Source: Methylobacillus flagellatus_A
Lineage (GTDB): Bacteria > Pseudomonadota > Gammaproteobacteria > Burkholderiales > Methylophilaceae
DNA: 64,000 bases
Direction: 5' to 3' (one strand)
Assembly: GCF_031344055.1 (NCBI RefSeq)
Contig: NZ_JADBEN010000001.1
Of the stretch, positions 1-7,530 are shown piece after piece (position 1 is the first letter of the stretch; each line of letters starts with the position of its first letter). The position numbers and the translations under genes are program-made. The notes under the pieces were generated by a model. The model searched no databases and was not told the DNA's origin. It saw only the letters and a program-made list of their open reading frames with translations.

Positions 1-1
1 C

Positions 2-694
2 AAGCAGCATTTTGGCGTCATCAAGCCGCATGCCTTGCCCGCGCGCAAGCCGCAGCTCGAGCCGCAGCAGATCGGCGAGCGCCGTACCGTGGTGAAGGTG
101 CCTGCCGAACTGCCCTACGTGCGCCTGGGTTTCCATGTGCCGGTATTGCAGGATGCGGACAAGGACTGGGAGCCGTACGCGCTTGAAATCCTCGCCGGCG
201 TGCTGGATGGCAACGCCTCGGCACGACTCAACCAGAACCTGGTGCGCCAGCAGCAGCTGGCAGTGGACGTGGGCGCAGGGTATGACCTGATCCAGCGCGG
301 GCAGGTCGGGCTGTTCGAACTGGAAGGCACGCCCAGCGAAGGCAAGACCGTGGCCGAACTGGAGGCCGCCCTGCTGAACGAAGTGGAGCGTATCAAGCAG
401 GAGGGGGTGACCGACGAGGAGCTGCAACGCGTCAAGGCGCAGGTGATTGCGGCGGACGTATACCAGCGCGATTCGGTGTTCTACCAGGCCATGCAGATCG
501 GCCGCCTGGAAACCACCGGTTTCTCATGGCGCACGCTGAAAAGCTATCCTGCCAAGCTGAAAGCGGTGACGCCGCAGCAAGTGCAGGATGTCGCACGCAA
601 GTACCTAGTCAGGGACAGCATGACCGTAGCGACGCTGGACCCACAACCGATTGACCCCAATGCAAAACCAAAAGGCAAGCCACATGCGCATTAA
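2..694 (+). CDS. M16 family zinc peptidase, C-terminal part (5' end outside window)
   Basis: Open frame entering from the left edge; only the last ~230 codons are present. The part seen is the inactive-type C-terminal half of an M16 (pitrilysin/processing peptidase-like) protein, with 'RLGFHVPVL', 'LEILAGVLDGNASARLNQNLV' style sequence and a helical 'GVTDEELQRVKAQV' stretch typical of the family. The catalytic HxxEH half should lie upstream of the window. It is followed directly by a second M16 gene whose start overlaps this stop, the usual arrangement of a catalytic subunit plus an inactive partner. Such pairs are generally exported and degrade peptides in the periplasm; that role is inferred from the family. 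The TTG near position 35 is internal, not the real start. Confidence 0.85.
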   Translation, partial: KQHFGVIKPHALPARKPQLEPQQIGERRTVVKVPAELPYVRLGFHVPVLQDADKDWEPYALEILAGVLDGNASARLNQNLVRQQQLAVDVGAGYDLIQRGQVGLFELEGTPSEGKTVAELEAALLNEVERIKQEGVTDEELQRVKAQVIAADVYQRDSVFYQAMQIGRLETTGFSWRTLKSYPAKLKAVTPQQVQDVARKYLVRDSMTVATLDPQPIDPNAKPKGKPHAH

Positions 695-2024
695 TCTCTC
701 TTTTGTCCGGCGCGCGCCACAGGCGCTCGTCATTGCAGCCGGGCTGCTGTCCGCCCTCCATGCACACGCCGCCCTCAACATCCAGCACTGGCAGACTGGC
801 AACGGCAGCGCGGTCTATTTCGTCGAGAACCATGACCTGCCGATCATCGACATCAGCACCAATTTTGCCGCGGGCAGCGCTCGCGACGGCGGCAAGCCGG
901 GCCTGGCGGGCATTACCCGATATCTCATGACCTTGGGGGCCGGCGGCCTGACCGACCAGCAGATTTCCAACGGCATGGCTGATGTCGGCGCGATACTCGG
1001 CGGAGAACTTGATGCGGACAGGGCGGCGCTCAAGCTGCGCACCCTGAGCAGCGAGCGTGAGCAAAAGGCGGCGCTGGATATCTATACGAAAATCCTGCAT
1101 CAGCCGGATTTCCCCGAGGCAACGCTCAAGCGTGAAAAAGCCCGGATCATTGCCGGCCTCAAGGAAGCTGCCACCCAGCCTGCGAGCATTGCCAACCGCA
1201 CCTTCCTCAAGGCCTTGTACGGCAACCATCCCTATGCCGTGGAAGAAGACGGCGAGCCCGAGTCGGTGAATGCGCTCACCCAGGCGGACTTGCAACAGTT
1301 TCATCGCCAGTACTACGGAGCGAAAAACGCCGTGATCGCCTTGATGGGCGACATGACGCCGGAGCAGGCGCGTGCGATCGCCGAGCGCATTTCCGCGGGC
1401 TTGCCGGACAGCCCTGCCGCTGCAGCCCTGCCCGAGGTGGCTTATCCGCAGGCGGCGGTGGAGCGCCGTATCGCGCACCCGGCAAGCCAATCCCACATCA
1501 TGCTGGGCTATCCTGGCAACAAGCGCGGCGACCCTGATTATTTCGCCCTCTATGTCGGCAATTACATCCTGGGCGGCGGCGGTTTCGTTTCTCGTCTGAC
1601 CGAGGAGGTGCGCGAGAAGCGCGGGCTGGTGTACAGCGTCTACAGCTACTTCATGCCGATGCAGCAGCTCGGGCAGTTCCAGATCGGGCTGCAGACCAAG
1701 CGCGACCAAGCTGAGGATGCGCTCAAGCTGGTGCGCGAAACCCTGGCGAACTTCATCAGCAAGGGCGTGACCGAGGCGGAGCTCAAGGCCGCCAAGCAGA
1801 ACATCATCGGCGGGTTCCCGTTGCGTATCGACAGCAACAGCAAAATCCTCGACTACCTGGCCGTGATTGGCTTCTACAAGCTGCCATTGAATTACCTGGA
1901 TGAATTCAACGCCAAGGTGGAAGCGGTGACGGCGGCCCAGGTCAAGGATGCGTTCAGCCGCCGTATCGACCCCGGCAAACTGGTGACGGTGGTGGTAGGC
2001 GGTACCGAGAGTGGCGGCAAGTAA
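684..2024 (+). CDS. M16 family peptidase-like subunit lacking the zinc motif
   Basis: 446 aa starting at the ATG that overlaps the end of the upstream M16 gene; an earlier in-frame ATG at 651 is less likely because it precedes a clear signal peptide (MRINLSFVRRA then a hydrophobic run ending AHA). Where active M16 enzymes carry HxxEH near the N-terminus, this protein has 'GLAGITRYLMTLG', so the zinc ligands are missing. The C-terminal half keeps the substrate-binding Arg/Tyr region ('FVSRLTEEVREKRGLVYSVYSYF'). By analogy with mitochondrial processing peptidase and bacterial M16 heterodimers, it is probably the non-catalytic partner of the preceding gene and acts in the periplasm. rsmD begins inside its last codons. 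Confidence 0.88.
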   Translation: MRINLSFVRRAPQALVIAAGLLSALHAHAALNIQHWQTGNGSAVYFVENHDLPIIDISTNFAAGSARDGGKPGLAGITRYLMTLGAGGLTDQQISNGMADVGAILGGELDADRAALKLRTLSSEREQKAALDIYTKILHQPDFPEATLKREKARIIAGLKEAATQPASIANRTFLKALYGNHPYAVEEDGEPESVNALTQADLQQFHRQYYGAKNAVIALMGDMTPEQARAIAERISAGLPDSPAAAALPEVAYPQAAVERRIAHPASQSHIMLGYPGNKRGDPDYFALYVGNYILGGGGFVSRLTEEVREKRGLVYSVYSYFMPMQQLGQFQIGLQTKRDQAEDALKLVRETLANFISKGVTEAELKAAKQNIIGGFPLRIDSNSKILDYLAVIGFYKLPLNYLDEFNAKVEAVTAAQVKDAFSRRIDPGKLVTVVVGGTESGGK

Positions 2025-2568
2025 CCGCGTACGCATCAGCGGCGGCGAATGGCGTAGCCGCCTATTGAGCTTCCCCGATGCGCCGGGCTTGCGGCCTACG
2101 CCAGATCGTGTGCGCCAGACCGTGTTCAATTGGCTGGGCCAGGATATGCATGGGCGGCGCTGCCTCGACCTGTTTGCCGGCACAGGCGCGATGGGGTTCG
2201 AGGCATTGTCGCGCGGCGCCAGCGCGGTGGTGCTGGTGGAGAAATCCGCATCTGCCGCGAAGTCTTTGCAGCAGAACCAGTCCCTGCTCAAGGCAGGCGC
2301 TGCGCGCATATTGCAGCAGGATGCCGTGCAGTTCCTGGCGCAGAACCGCGAACGCTTCGACGTGATCTTCCTTGACCCGCCCTACCAGCAGGGTTGGCTG
2401 CCCAAGCTTCTGCCCCATCTTCAAAGCCACCTGGCTGAGGACGGCGTGGTCTATGTGGAGGCCGAGTTCGCCCTCGATGACGAGCCGCCGTGGCAGGTCG
2501 TCAAGCATGGCAAGGCGGGCAATGTTTTCTATCACCTGTTAAAATTGGCAGACAGATCAACCGATTGA
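2011..2568 (+). CDS. rsmD: 16S rRNA (guanine(966)-N(2))-methyltransferase
   Basis: 185 aa, usual length for RsmD. It methylates N2 of G966 in 16S rRNA within the assembling 30S subunit, using S-adenosylmethionine. Visible signatures are the N-terminal 'RISGGEWRSR' and 'LRPTPDRVRQTVFNWL', the SAM-binding motif 'CLDLFAGTGAMGFEALSRGA', and the catalytic N6/N2-methyltransferase motif DPPY in 'VIFLDPPYQQG'. The GTG start overlaps the end of the M16 gene by 14 bases, suggesting translational coupling. coaD follows about 40 bases downstream; rsmD-coaD is a widely conserved pair in bacteria. Confidence 0.95.
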   Translation: MAASNRVRISGGEWRSRLLSFPDAPGLRPTPDRVRQTVFNWLGQDMHGRRCLDLFAGTGAMGFEALSRGASAVVLVEKSASAAKSLQQNQSLLKAGAARILQQDAVQFLAQNRERFDVIFLDPPYQQGWLPKLLPHLQSHLAEDGVVYVEAEFALDDEPPWQVVKHGKAGNVFYHLLKLADRSTD

Positions 2569-2607
2569 CAGGCAGCTTGCCTGCTTCGCCTTGTAAGGAT
2601 TGTGCAT

Positions 2608-3090
2608 TTGAGCCAGCTGAAAGTCGTCTACCCAGGCACCTTTGACCCGATCACCCGCGGCCACGAGGACATCGTGCGCCGTGCCGCCGGCTTGTTTGAT
2701 CATGTGATCGTGGCGGTCGCCAGGAGCCCGGGCAAGCATCCCATGTTTACGCTGGATGAGCGCGTGGAACTGGCTTCCAGCGTCTTGTCCGATTGCTCCA
2801 ATGTGGAAGTGCTGGGGTTTTCCGGCCTGTTGATGCAGTTCGTGCGCGAGCAGGGCGCGCGCGCCGTGGTGCGCGGGCTGAGGGCGGTATCGGATTTCGA
2901 GTACGAGTTCCAGCTCGCCGGCATGAACCGCCAGCTCTTCCCCGAGATGGAAACCATCTTTCTCACCCCGGCCGAGCAGTATATGTTCGTCTCCGCCAGC
3001 CTGGTACGCGAGATTGCCCAGCTCAAGGGCGATGTCAGCCAGTTCGTCTCCCCCTTGGTGCAGGAGCGCATTGCGCTCAAGCTGGCGTGA
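2608..3090 (+). CDS. coaD: phosphopantetheine adenylyltransferase
   Basis: 160 aa. Catalyses the penultimate step of coenzyme A synthesis, transferring AMP from ATP to 4'-phosphopantetheine. The nucleotidyltransferase signature is complete: 'VYPGTFDPITRGHEDIV' with the T/HxGH motif, then 'VVRGLRAVSDFEYEFQLAGMNR' and the C-terminal 'YMFVSASLVREIAQLKGDVSQFV'. Start chosen at TTG 2608 because AAGGA at 2595-2599 lies 8 bases upstream of it; the GTG at 2602, two codons earlier, would be too close to that site. Length fits the family. Followed by a ferredoxin gene 19 bases downstream, probably in the same transcript. Confidence 0.95.
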   Translation: MSQLKVVYPGTFDPITRGHEDIVRRAAGLFDHVIVAVARSPGKHPMFTLDERVELASSVLSDCSNVEVLGFSGLLMQFVREQGARAVVRGLRAVSDFEYEFQLAGMNRQLFPEMETIFLTPAEQYMFVSASLVREIAQLKGDVSQFVSPLVQERIALKLA

Positions 3091-3109
3091 GCGAGGCAGG
3101 GAGTCCGCC

Positions 3110-3367
3110 ATGGCGCTGATGATCACCGATGAATGCATCAATTGCGACGTTTGCGAGCCGGAATGCCCGAACGGCGCGATCTACCAAGGCGAGGAAATCT
3201 ACGAGATCAATCCCAGCCTCTGTACAGAGTGCGTAGGCCATTTCAACAACCCGCAGTGCCAGGACGTTTGTCCGGTGGCTTGCATCCCGCATGATCCCGA
3301 CCGTGTGGAGACACAAGAGCAACTACACCAGAAATACCTGCGGATCATGCTGGTGAAGCAGGCTTGA
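3110..3367 (+). CDS. YfhL-type 2[4Fe-4S] ferredoxin
   Basis: 85 aa starting at ATG 3110 behind a purine-rich GCAGGGAG site. Two iron-sulfur binding motifs are visible: CxxCxxCxxxCP ('CINCDVCEPECPNG') and a second one with the extended spacing typical of the YfhL/Allochromatium vinosum group ('CTECVGHFNNPQCQDVCPVACI'). This places it in the Alvin-type 2[4Fe-4S] ferredoxins, small cytoplasmic electron carriers. The coaD-fdx neighbourhood is common in proteobacteria. The redox partner cannot be told from the sequence. Its 3' end overlaps by 23 bases a small convergent ORF on the other strand. Confidence 0.93.
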   Translation: MALMITDECINCDVCEPECPNGAIYQGEEIYEINPSLCTECVGHFNNPQCQDVCPVACIPHDPDRVETQEQLHQKYLRIMLVKQA

Positions 3368-3494
3368 GCTTGCCTGTAACCAAGCCGTACTTTTCATCCT
3401 GGTAAAGATAGTTTCCTTCCAGGCATATTTTTTGCCTGTCTCGGATGTCTATCGTTTTCCATGCAGCCTCTTCGCCAGGCTGTTCTTCTACCAT
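3345..3494 (-). CDS. small hypothetical protein (49 aa)
   Basis: A 49-residue reading frame beginning MVEEQPGEEAAWKTIDIRD and ending in KPASPA. The reason to take it seriously is a near-perfect Shine-Dalgarno sequence (AAGGAGG, complement of 3505-3511) about 10 bases before its ATG, and a well mixed, soluble, protein-like composition with one Cys. No known domain is recognised. It converges on the ferredoxin gene, overlapping its end, and its ATG shares a CATG with the plausible ATG at 3493 of the chemoreceptor-like gene on the other strand. It could be a chance ORF; conservation in relatives would decide. Confidence 0.5.
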   Translation of the reverse strand: MVEEQPGEEAAWKTIDIRDRQKICLEGNYLYQDEKYGLVTGKLKPASPA

Positions 3495-5307
3495 GAAGCT
3501 GATTACCTCCTTGCTGGCCTGGATATGCCCGGCCTTGTCAGAACCCGCACAGGGCGAGGGTTTGCAACCGCAGCCGCCAGCAGTGGGGGCGGGCCAGGCG
3601 AGCCGGCATCTGGCTGCATTGGCCTTGCGCCTCGGGCATTTGATGCGGCAATTGCTGAATACCGAAAGCACCCAGTCGGCGCGTTTTACCGAGGTGGAGA
3701 GCCGACTTGGTGCAATGACGGCGGAAGTCGGGCAAACCACTGCCCGCATGCGGCATAGCCTGGAAGAGGCCGAAGCCTTGCGCAGCAAGTCGCAGGAGGA
3801 TTTTTCCCTGGCCAGCAGCGAAATTTCCCAGGGCTTGCTGGGGCTGGAGCAGGCCCTGGCCAGCAAGTTGTCGCGCGTCAACGAGGTGGTGCAGGGGCTG
3901 GAGCGTATCGGGCGCGAGCTGGAGCTGATCGCGATCAATGCCGCGATCCAGGCTGCGCATGCAGGCGAGGCCGGGCGCAGTTTCAGCGTGGTGGCGGAAC
4001 ATGTGCGTGAACTGGCGCGGCATACTGTCAGCAATTCCAATGAAGTCTCGTTGATGCTGGATTTCAGCGATTTCCAACAGCAATTGATCGGCTTCGGCCA
4101 TTCCAGCCGAGACAACGTGGAGCGGGTAGACAGGGATACGGCGCAGGCTTTTGGCACCGTGCAACAAACCTTCCGCGAGATCAGCGCTTCCATGCAGACC
4201 TTGCTGGAGCACGGCAATGTCATCGAGACCATGCATCAACTGGATCGCGGCAGCTATGCGGCACAACGCCGGAAAGTCGGCTGGGCGCAGCAGCTCGCCA
4301 CTGACCTTGCAGGGCTGGAAACCTGCCCTGACTTGCAATTGGGCGATGCGCTGTCCTCGTTGTTGCGCGCTGATGGCGGCTACAAGCCGCCAGGCTACGA
4401 CCGCCTGGCGGATATCCAGTCACGAGGCGTGTTGCGGGTGGCGATAGAGCCTGCCTTCAAGGGATTGTCGTTCCGCCTGCGGCCTGGGGAACCCTTGCGC
4501 GGGCTGGATGTGGAATATGCCACGGCCTTTGCCCGCGCGATAGGCGTCGAGGTCGAATTTATCGAGCACCCCTGGGACCAGTGCGTGGAGTTGCTGCATA
4601 TCGGGCGCGAGCGTGGCGAACCGGAGGCCGATGTCGTCTGGAGCGCGCTGCCGCCGAGTGCCAGCTACCACCAGGTGGCATATTCCGAGGCCTATACCTA
4701 CCTGCATTACATGCTCGCCAGGCGCAAGGGCGACCAGCGCATCGGCGGGTTGTCCAGCCTGGAAGGAAAGGTGCTGGGCTGCATCAACGACCCGGCGGCA
4801 TTTGCCACCCTGGAAGCGGCAGGCTTGCGCTGGAGCAAGCACGGCAAGGCCGAGCGTGGCGCCGTCAGGCTGGCCAACCTCATCGGCTATACCGACCAAT
4901 CCATCATTCACGATGCGCTGGCCAGCGGCAAGGTCGATGCCTTTGCCGTCGATCAACCCATATTCGCCTGGGCCTGCAACGGGCAAGACAGTCCTTGGCA
5001 TGGCCGTATCGAGCTGTTGCAAGGCAATCTTGCGGCCAGTTCCTGGTACTACGTGGCGGCGGTGGCAGATGACCCATCCAGCTATACCTTGTTGCGCGAG
5101 ATCAACCGGTTCATCCGGGAATTCCGCAATACCCCTGAACGACAAGCGCTCGAAAAACGCTGGCAGTTTCATGTGGTCGAAGGCCATGCGGGCTACCGGG
5201 ACGAACCGGGGAAGCTGAGAGGGGAGGAGGAGCTATACCAGGATTGGCTTGCACGCATGAACCCTCAGGTGGCATCGCCGGGCGCGCGCGTCGAGGCCCA
5301 TGCATGA
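3493..5307 (+). CDS. chemoreceptor-like signalling domain fused to a solute-binding (SBP_bac_3) domain
   Basis: 604 aa from ATG 3493 (620 aa from ATG 3445; neither has a clear ribosome binding site). The N-terminal third is coiled-coil rich and contains the methyl-accepting hairpin tip signature ('ELIAINAAIQAAHAGEAG', then 'FSVVAEHVRELA'). From about residue 305 on it is a family 3 periplasmic solute-binding domain ('IQSRGVLRVAIEPAFKGLSF', 'LRGLDVEYATAFARAIGV', 'LEGKVLGCINDPAAFATLEA'), the fold that binds amino acids. The order is the reverse of ordinary chemoreceptors and there is no convincing transmembrane pair; only a short hydrophobic N-terminus (MKLITSLLAWICPAL) is seen. Role inferred: intracellular sensing of an amino-acid-like ligand. 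Its 3' end overlaps the convergent methyltransferase by 43 bases. Confidence 0.8.
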   Translation: MKLITSLLAWICPALSEPAQGEGLQPQPPAVGAGQASRHLAALALRLGHLMRQLLNTESTQSARFTEVESRLGAMTAEVGQTTARMRHSLEEAEALRSKSQEDFSLASSEISQGLLGLEQALASKLSRVNEVVQGLERIGRELELIAINAAIQAAHAGEAGRSFSVVAEHVRELARHTVSNSNEVSLMLDFSDFQQQLIGFGHSSRDNVERVDRDTAQAFGTVQQTFREISASMQTLLEHGNVIETMHQLDRGSYAAQRRKVGWAQQLATDLAGLETCPDLQLGDALSSLLRADGGYKPPGYDRLADIQSRGVLRVAIEPAFKGLSFRLRPGEPLRGLDVEYATAFARAIGVEVEFIEHPWDQCVELLHIGRERGEPEADVVWSALPPSASYHQVAYSEAYTYLHYMLARRKGDQRIGGLSSLEGKVLGCINDPAAFATLEAAGLRWSKHGKAERGAVRLANLIGYTDQSIIHDALASGKVDAFAVDQPIFAWACNGQDSPWHGRIELLQGNLAASSWYYVAAVADDPSSYTLLREINRFIREFRNTPERQALEKRWQFHVVEGHAGYRDEPGKLRGEEELYQDWLARMNPQVASPGARVEAHA

Positions 5308-5975
5308 ATCAATCCTGCCTGGAAGAATTGCACTGGAGTCTCGAAGCCTCCTGACTCGATCATTGACGCAATCCTGCCCGGCGCAAGCACTCCGACATCA
5401 TTGGCATAGGCTGTGCGCATGCGCTCCATTCCCTCAGGCGAAATGTCTGCCGCCGCCATCATGTTCATCCACGCACGCAGCAAGACCTCATATTCGGGCG
5501 ATTCCACGTCCGAAGCCAGGTCGGAGCTTGCAAGCATCCCTCCCGGCTTGAGTTTGCGTGATATCTCTCGAAAGAACCCGGAGCGCGCGGTTTGATCGAG
5601 AATGAATTGCGAGACCAAGAAACAAGTGGCTGCGTCATATAGCCCGGTGTTCGCAAGCGAATCCAGATAGCCTTCGTGGAAATGGCAACGGGACGCGACT
5701 CCCTCCTGTTCCGCCCGTTGCCTGCACACGTCCAGCATGGGGCCGGAAGGCTCCACCGCAGTGAACCGCCACTGAGGGTTCTTCTGGGCAAGATGAACCA
5801 GTTCCGCTCCCGTCCCGACGCCGACACAGAGAATGCGGGCATCCACAGGTAGTCCGGCAAATATCGAATCCAGCAGCAAGTGCAAGCAGTTGCGGATAGG
5901 CAAGGTCTTCGCCCACTGTGCGTCATAGCCTGCAGCCTGCTGGTCGAATATTGCCTTGATCTCGTCTTTGCGCAT
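5265..5975 (-). CDS. class I SAM-dependent methyltransferase
   Basis: 236 aa from the ATG at 5975, which has GGAGAG just upstream; an in-frame ATG at 5987 would add four residues. Rossmann-type methyltransferase motifs are present: motif I 'ARILCVGVGTGAELVHLA', an acidic end of strand 2 ('FTAVEPSGPML'), and 'DAATCFLVSQFILD' for motif IV. The best description is the Methyltransf_11/25 group acting on a small molecule; the substrate cannot be inferred. It lies 89 bases downstream of the GNAT gene on the same strand and could be co-transcribed with it. Its end overlaps the convergent chemoreceptor-like gene. Confidence 0.8.
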   Translation of the reverse strand: MRKDEIKAIFDQQAAGYDAQWAKTLPIRNCLHLLLDSIFAGLPVDARILCVGVGTGAELVHLAQKNPQWRFTAVEPSGPMLDVCRQRAEQEGVASRCHFHEGYLDSLANTGLYDAATCFLVSQFILDQTARSGFFREISRKLKPGGMLASSDLASDVESPEYEVLLRAWMNMMAAADISPEGMERMRTAYANDVGVLAPGRIASMIESGGFETPVQFFQAGLIHAWASTRAPGDAT

Positions 5976-6076
5976 CCCGCTCTCCATGTCATTGCCGCCT
6001 AATATCCAGGTTCAACTGGCTGACCATTTCTTTTCTGTTCCGCCAACCTCAAGCGCATTGGATATTGAATGAATCG

Positions 6077-6598
6077 CTACCCGTCAACTGGCGCATGCGG
6101 AGTTTGCAGCACAAGCTGGTAGAACGCCAAATCAAGCCAGCGGCCGAATTTGAAGCCGGCTTGCTTAATGGTGCCGGCGTGGCTGAACCCGAGCCTTCGA
6201 TGGAGCATGACGCTAGCGCCATTGCTTTCATCAATGCCTCCGATCATGACGTGGTATTGCTGCTCCATGGCTTTTGCGATGAGTCTCTCCATGAGGATTC
6301 GTCCCAGGCCCTTGCCGCGATGATCTCGGTGGATATAAACCGAATGCTCAATAGAGTATTTGTATGCAGGCCAAGCGCGAAAGGTACCGTAGCTTGCAAA
6401 CCCAAGAAGCTCGCCATCCGGTGAAATTGCGCCAATAACGGGGAAGCTGGATGCTTGCTTGGCCTTGAACCACTCCGACATATTTTCAAGGCTGCGCGGC
6501 TTATAATCGTATAGCGCAGTGGAGTTTGCAATGGCCTCGTTGAGTATCGAAAGGATGGCCGAGGCGTGTATTTCTTCGGTACAGGTCACGAACTCCAC
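6077..6598 (-). CDS. GNAT N-acetyltransferase, phosphinothricin/methionine sulfone acetyltransferase-like
   Basis: 173 aa, GTG start with AAGGAG about 6 bases upstream. The acetyl-CoA binding signature 'VYIHRDHRGKGLGRILMERLI' (Q/RxxGxG/A) and the following 'HVMIGGIDESNGASVMLHRRLGF' are characteristic of the PAT/MnaT subgroup, which acetylates the amino group of phosphinothricin, methionine sulfone or methionine sulfoximine. N-terminal 'ILNEAIANSTALYDYKPRSLE' also fits that subgroup. The physiological substrate is probably a toxic amino acid analogue, but this is inferred from the family. Likely cytoplasmic and possibly co-transcribed with the downstream methyltransferase. Confidence 0.85.
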   Translation of the reverse strand: MEFVTCTEEIHASAILSILNEAIANSTALYDYKPRSLENMSEWFKAKQASSFPVIGAISPDGELLGFASYGTFRAWPAYKYSIEHSVYIHRDHRGKGLGRILMERLIAKAMEQQYHVMIGGIDESNGASVMLHRRLGFSHAGTIKQAGFKFGRWLDLAFYQLVLQTPHAPVDG

Positions 6599-6990
6599 GA
6601 AATTTCTCCTTGACTGAAAGGTTGAGCGCCCTTATGGCATCAACCATGACAAACCACAGGTGACCAGCAAAGCCGTGAGAAAGAATAGCGGGATCAGGAA
6701 TATTGCAAAGACCAGACAATGAATCAGTACATGAAGGCCATGTGCGCTTCGCAGATGTAAGGACTCGGCTACCTGAAAGGCAATGGCGCTGGATAACTCC
6801 TAGGGAATGGCCCCTGCGGCTGAAAAAAGAACGTCACCGATCATGATGCCGTCTCCAAGACCGTACTATATCGAGATCGCAGCATCATATGAGAGCATGG
6901 CGGGACAAGTCAATTTCTTTAACCCGCAATAGGTGAAAATTCATTGCGGTTATAATAAACCTTTCAACAACAATCATTGGAGAAAGTGCC
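6599..6990. other. intergenic region between the GNAT gene and gloA
   Basis: About 390 bases between divergently transcribed genes. No convincing gene: the short frames here have no ribosome binding site or recognisable composition. The right end holds a TATAAT at 6951-6956 that could be the -10 of gloA, overlapped by one arm of an inverted repeat (see separate entry). Left of about 6900 nothing else was recognised. Confidence 0.5.
6921..6956 (+). promoter_or_regulatory. inverted repeat overlapping a -10-like TATAAT upstream of gloA
   Basis: The arms AACCCGCAAT (6921-6930) and ATTGCGGTT (6943-6951) are complementary except for one extra C in the left arm, with a 12-base spacer. The right arm ends on the first T of TATAAT at 6951-6956, about 35 bases before the gloA start. 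No good -35 is spaced for this -10. The geometry would suit a repressor or activator site but no regulator is identified. Confidence 0.35.
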
Positions 6991-7389
6991 GTGCGCATAT
7001 TGCATACCATGTTACGGGTTGGCGACCTGGAGAAGTCGCTGGCGTTCTATACCAATGTGCTCGGCATGAAATTATTGCGCCGTCACGAGTATCCCGATGG
7101 CAAGTTCACGCTGGCCTTCGTCGGCTATGGCAGCGAAAGCGACCAGGCGGTGATCGAGCTGACCTATAACTGGGATACCAGCAGTTATGACAAGGGCAAC
7201 GCCTACGGCCATATCGCCATCGAGGTTGACGACGCCTATGCCGCCTGCGAGGCGGTCAAGCAGGCGGGCGGCAAGGTGGTGCGCGAGGCCGGCCCCATGA
7301 TGCACGGCACGACCGTGATCGCCTTTATCGAGGACCCGGATGGATACAAGGTGGAATTCATCCAGAAGGGCACCTGGACTCCGGCTTGA
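6991..7389 (+). CDS. gloA: lactoylglutathione lyase (glyoxalase I)
   Basis: 132 aa, GTG start behind GGAG. Glyoxalase I isomerises the hemithioacetal of methylglyoxal and glutathione to S-lactoylglutathione, detoxifying methylglyoxal in the cytoplasm. All four metal ligands fall at the positions known for the Escherichia coli Ni-dependent enzyme: H5, E56, H74 and E122. Other family marks are 'MLRVGDLEKSLAFYTNVLGM' and 'GHIAIEVDD'. The length matches the short, Ni/Co-activated class rather than the Zn class. It stands alone, transcribed divergently from the GNAT gene. Confidence 0.95.
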   Translation: MRILHTMLRVGDLEKSLAFYTNVLGMKLLRRHEYPDGKFTLAFVGYGSESDQAVIELTYNWDTSSYDKGNAYGHIAIEVDDAYAACEAVKQAGGKVVREAGPMMHGTTVIAFIEDPDGYKVEFIQKGTWTPA

Positions 7390-7530
7390 ACCAAGCCTTT
7401 GCGGACGAATCCCATGACTGACGAAATGAGATTCCTTCGATAGGTTGGCAGCACGCCCTATGATTGTCTGCAACAGCGGGATACTGCCGGAGGCAGTCAG
7501 TCACATGCATCGATAATAAAGGAGCAGCCG

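Noticed and set aside
609..2309. 566-codon minus-strand open frame across the M16 and rsmD genes
   Set aside because: Spans two recognised plus-strand genes and the boundary between them; composition is that of a shadow frame.
7445..7464. TTGGCA and TATGAT upstream of pta
   Set aside because: Only eight bases separate the two boxes, too short for a sigma-70 promoter.
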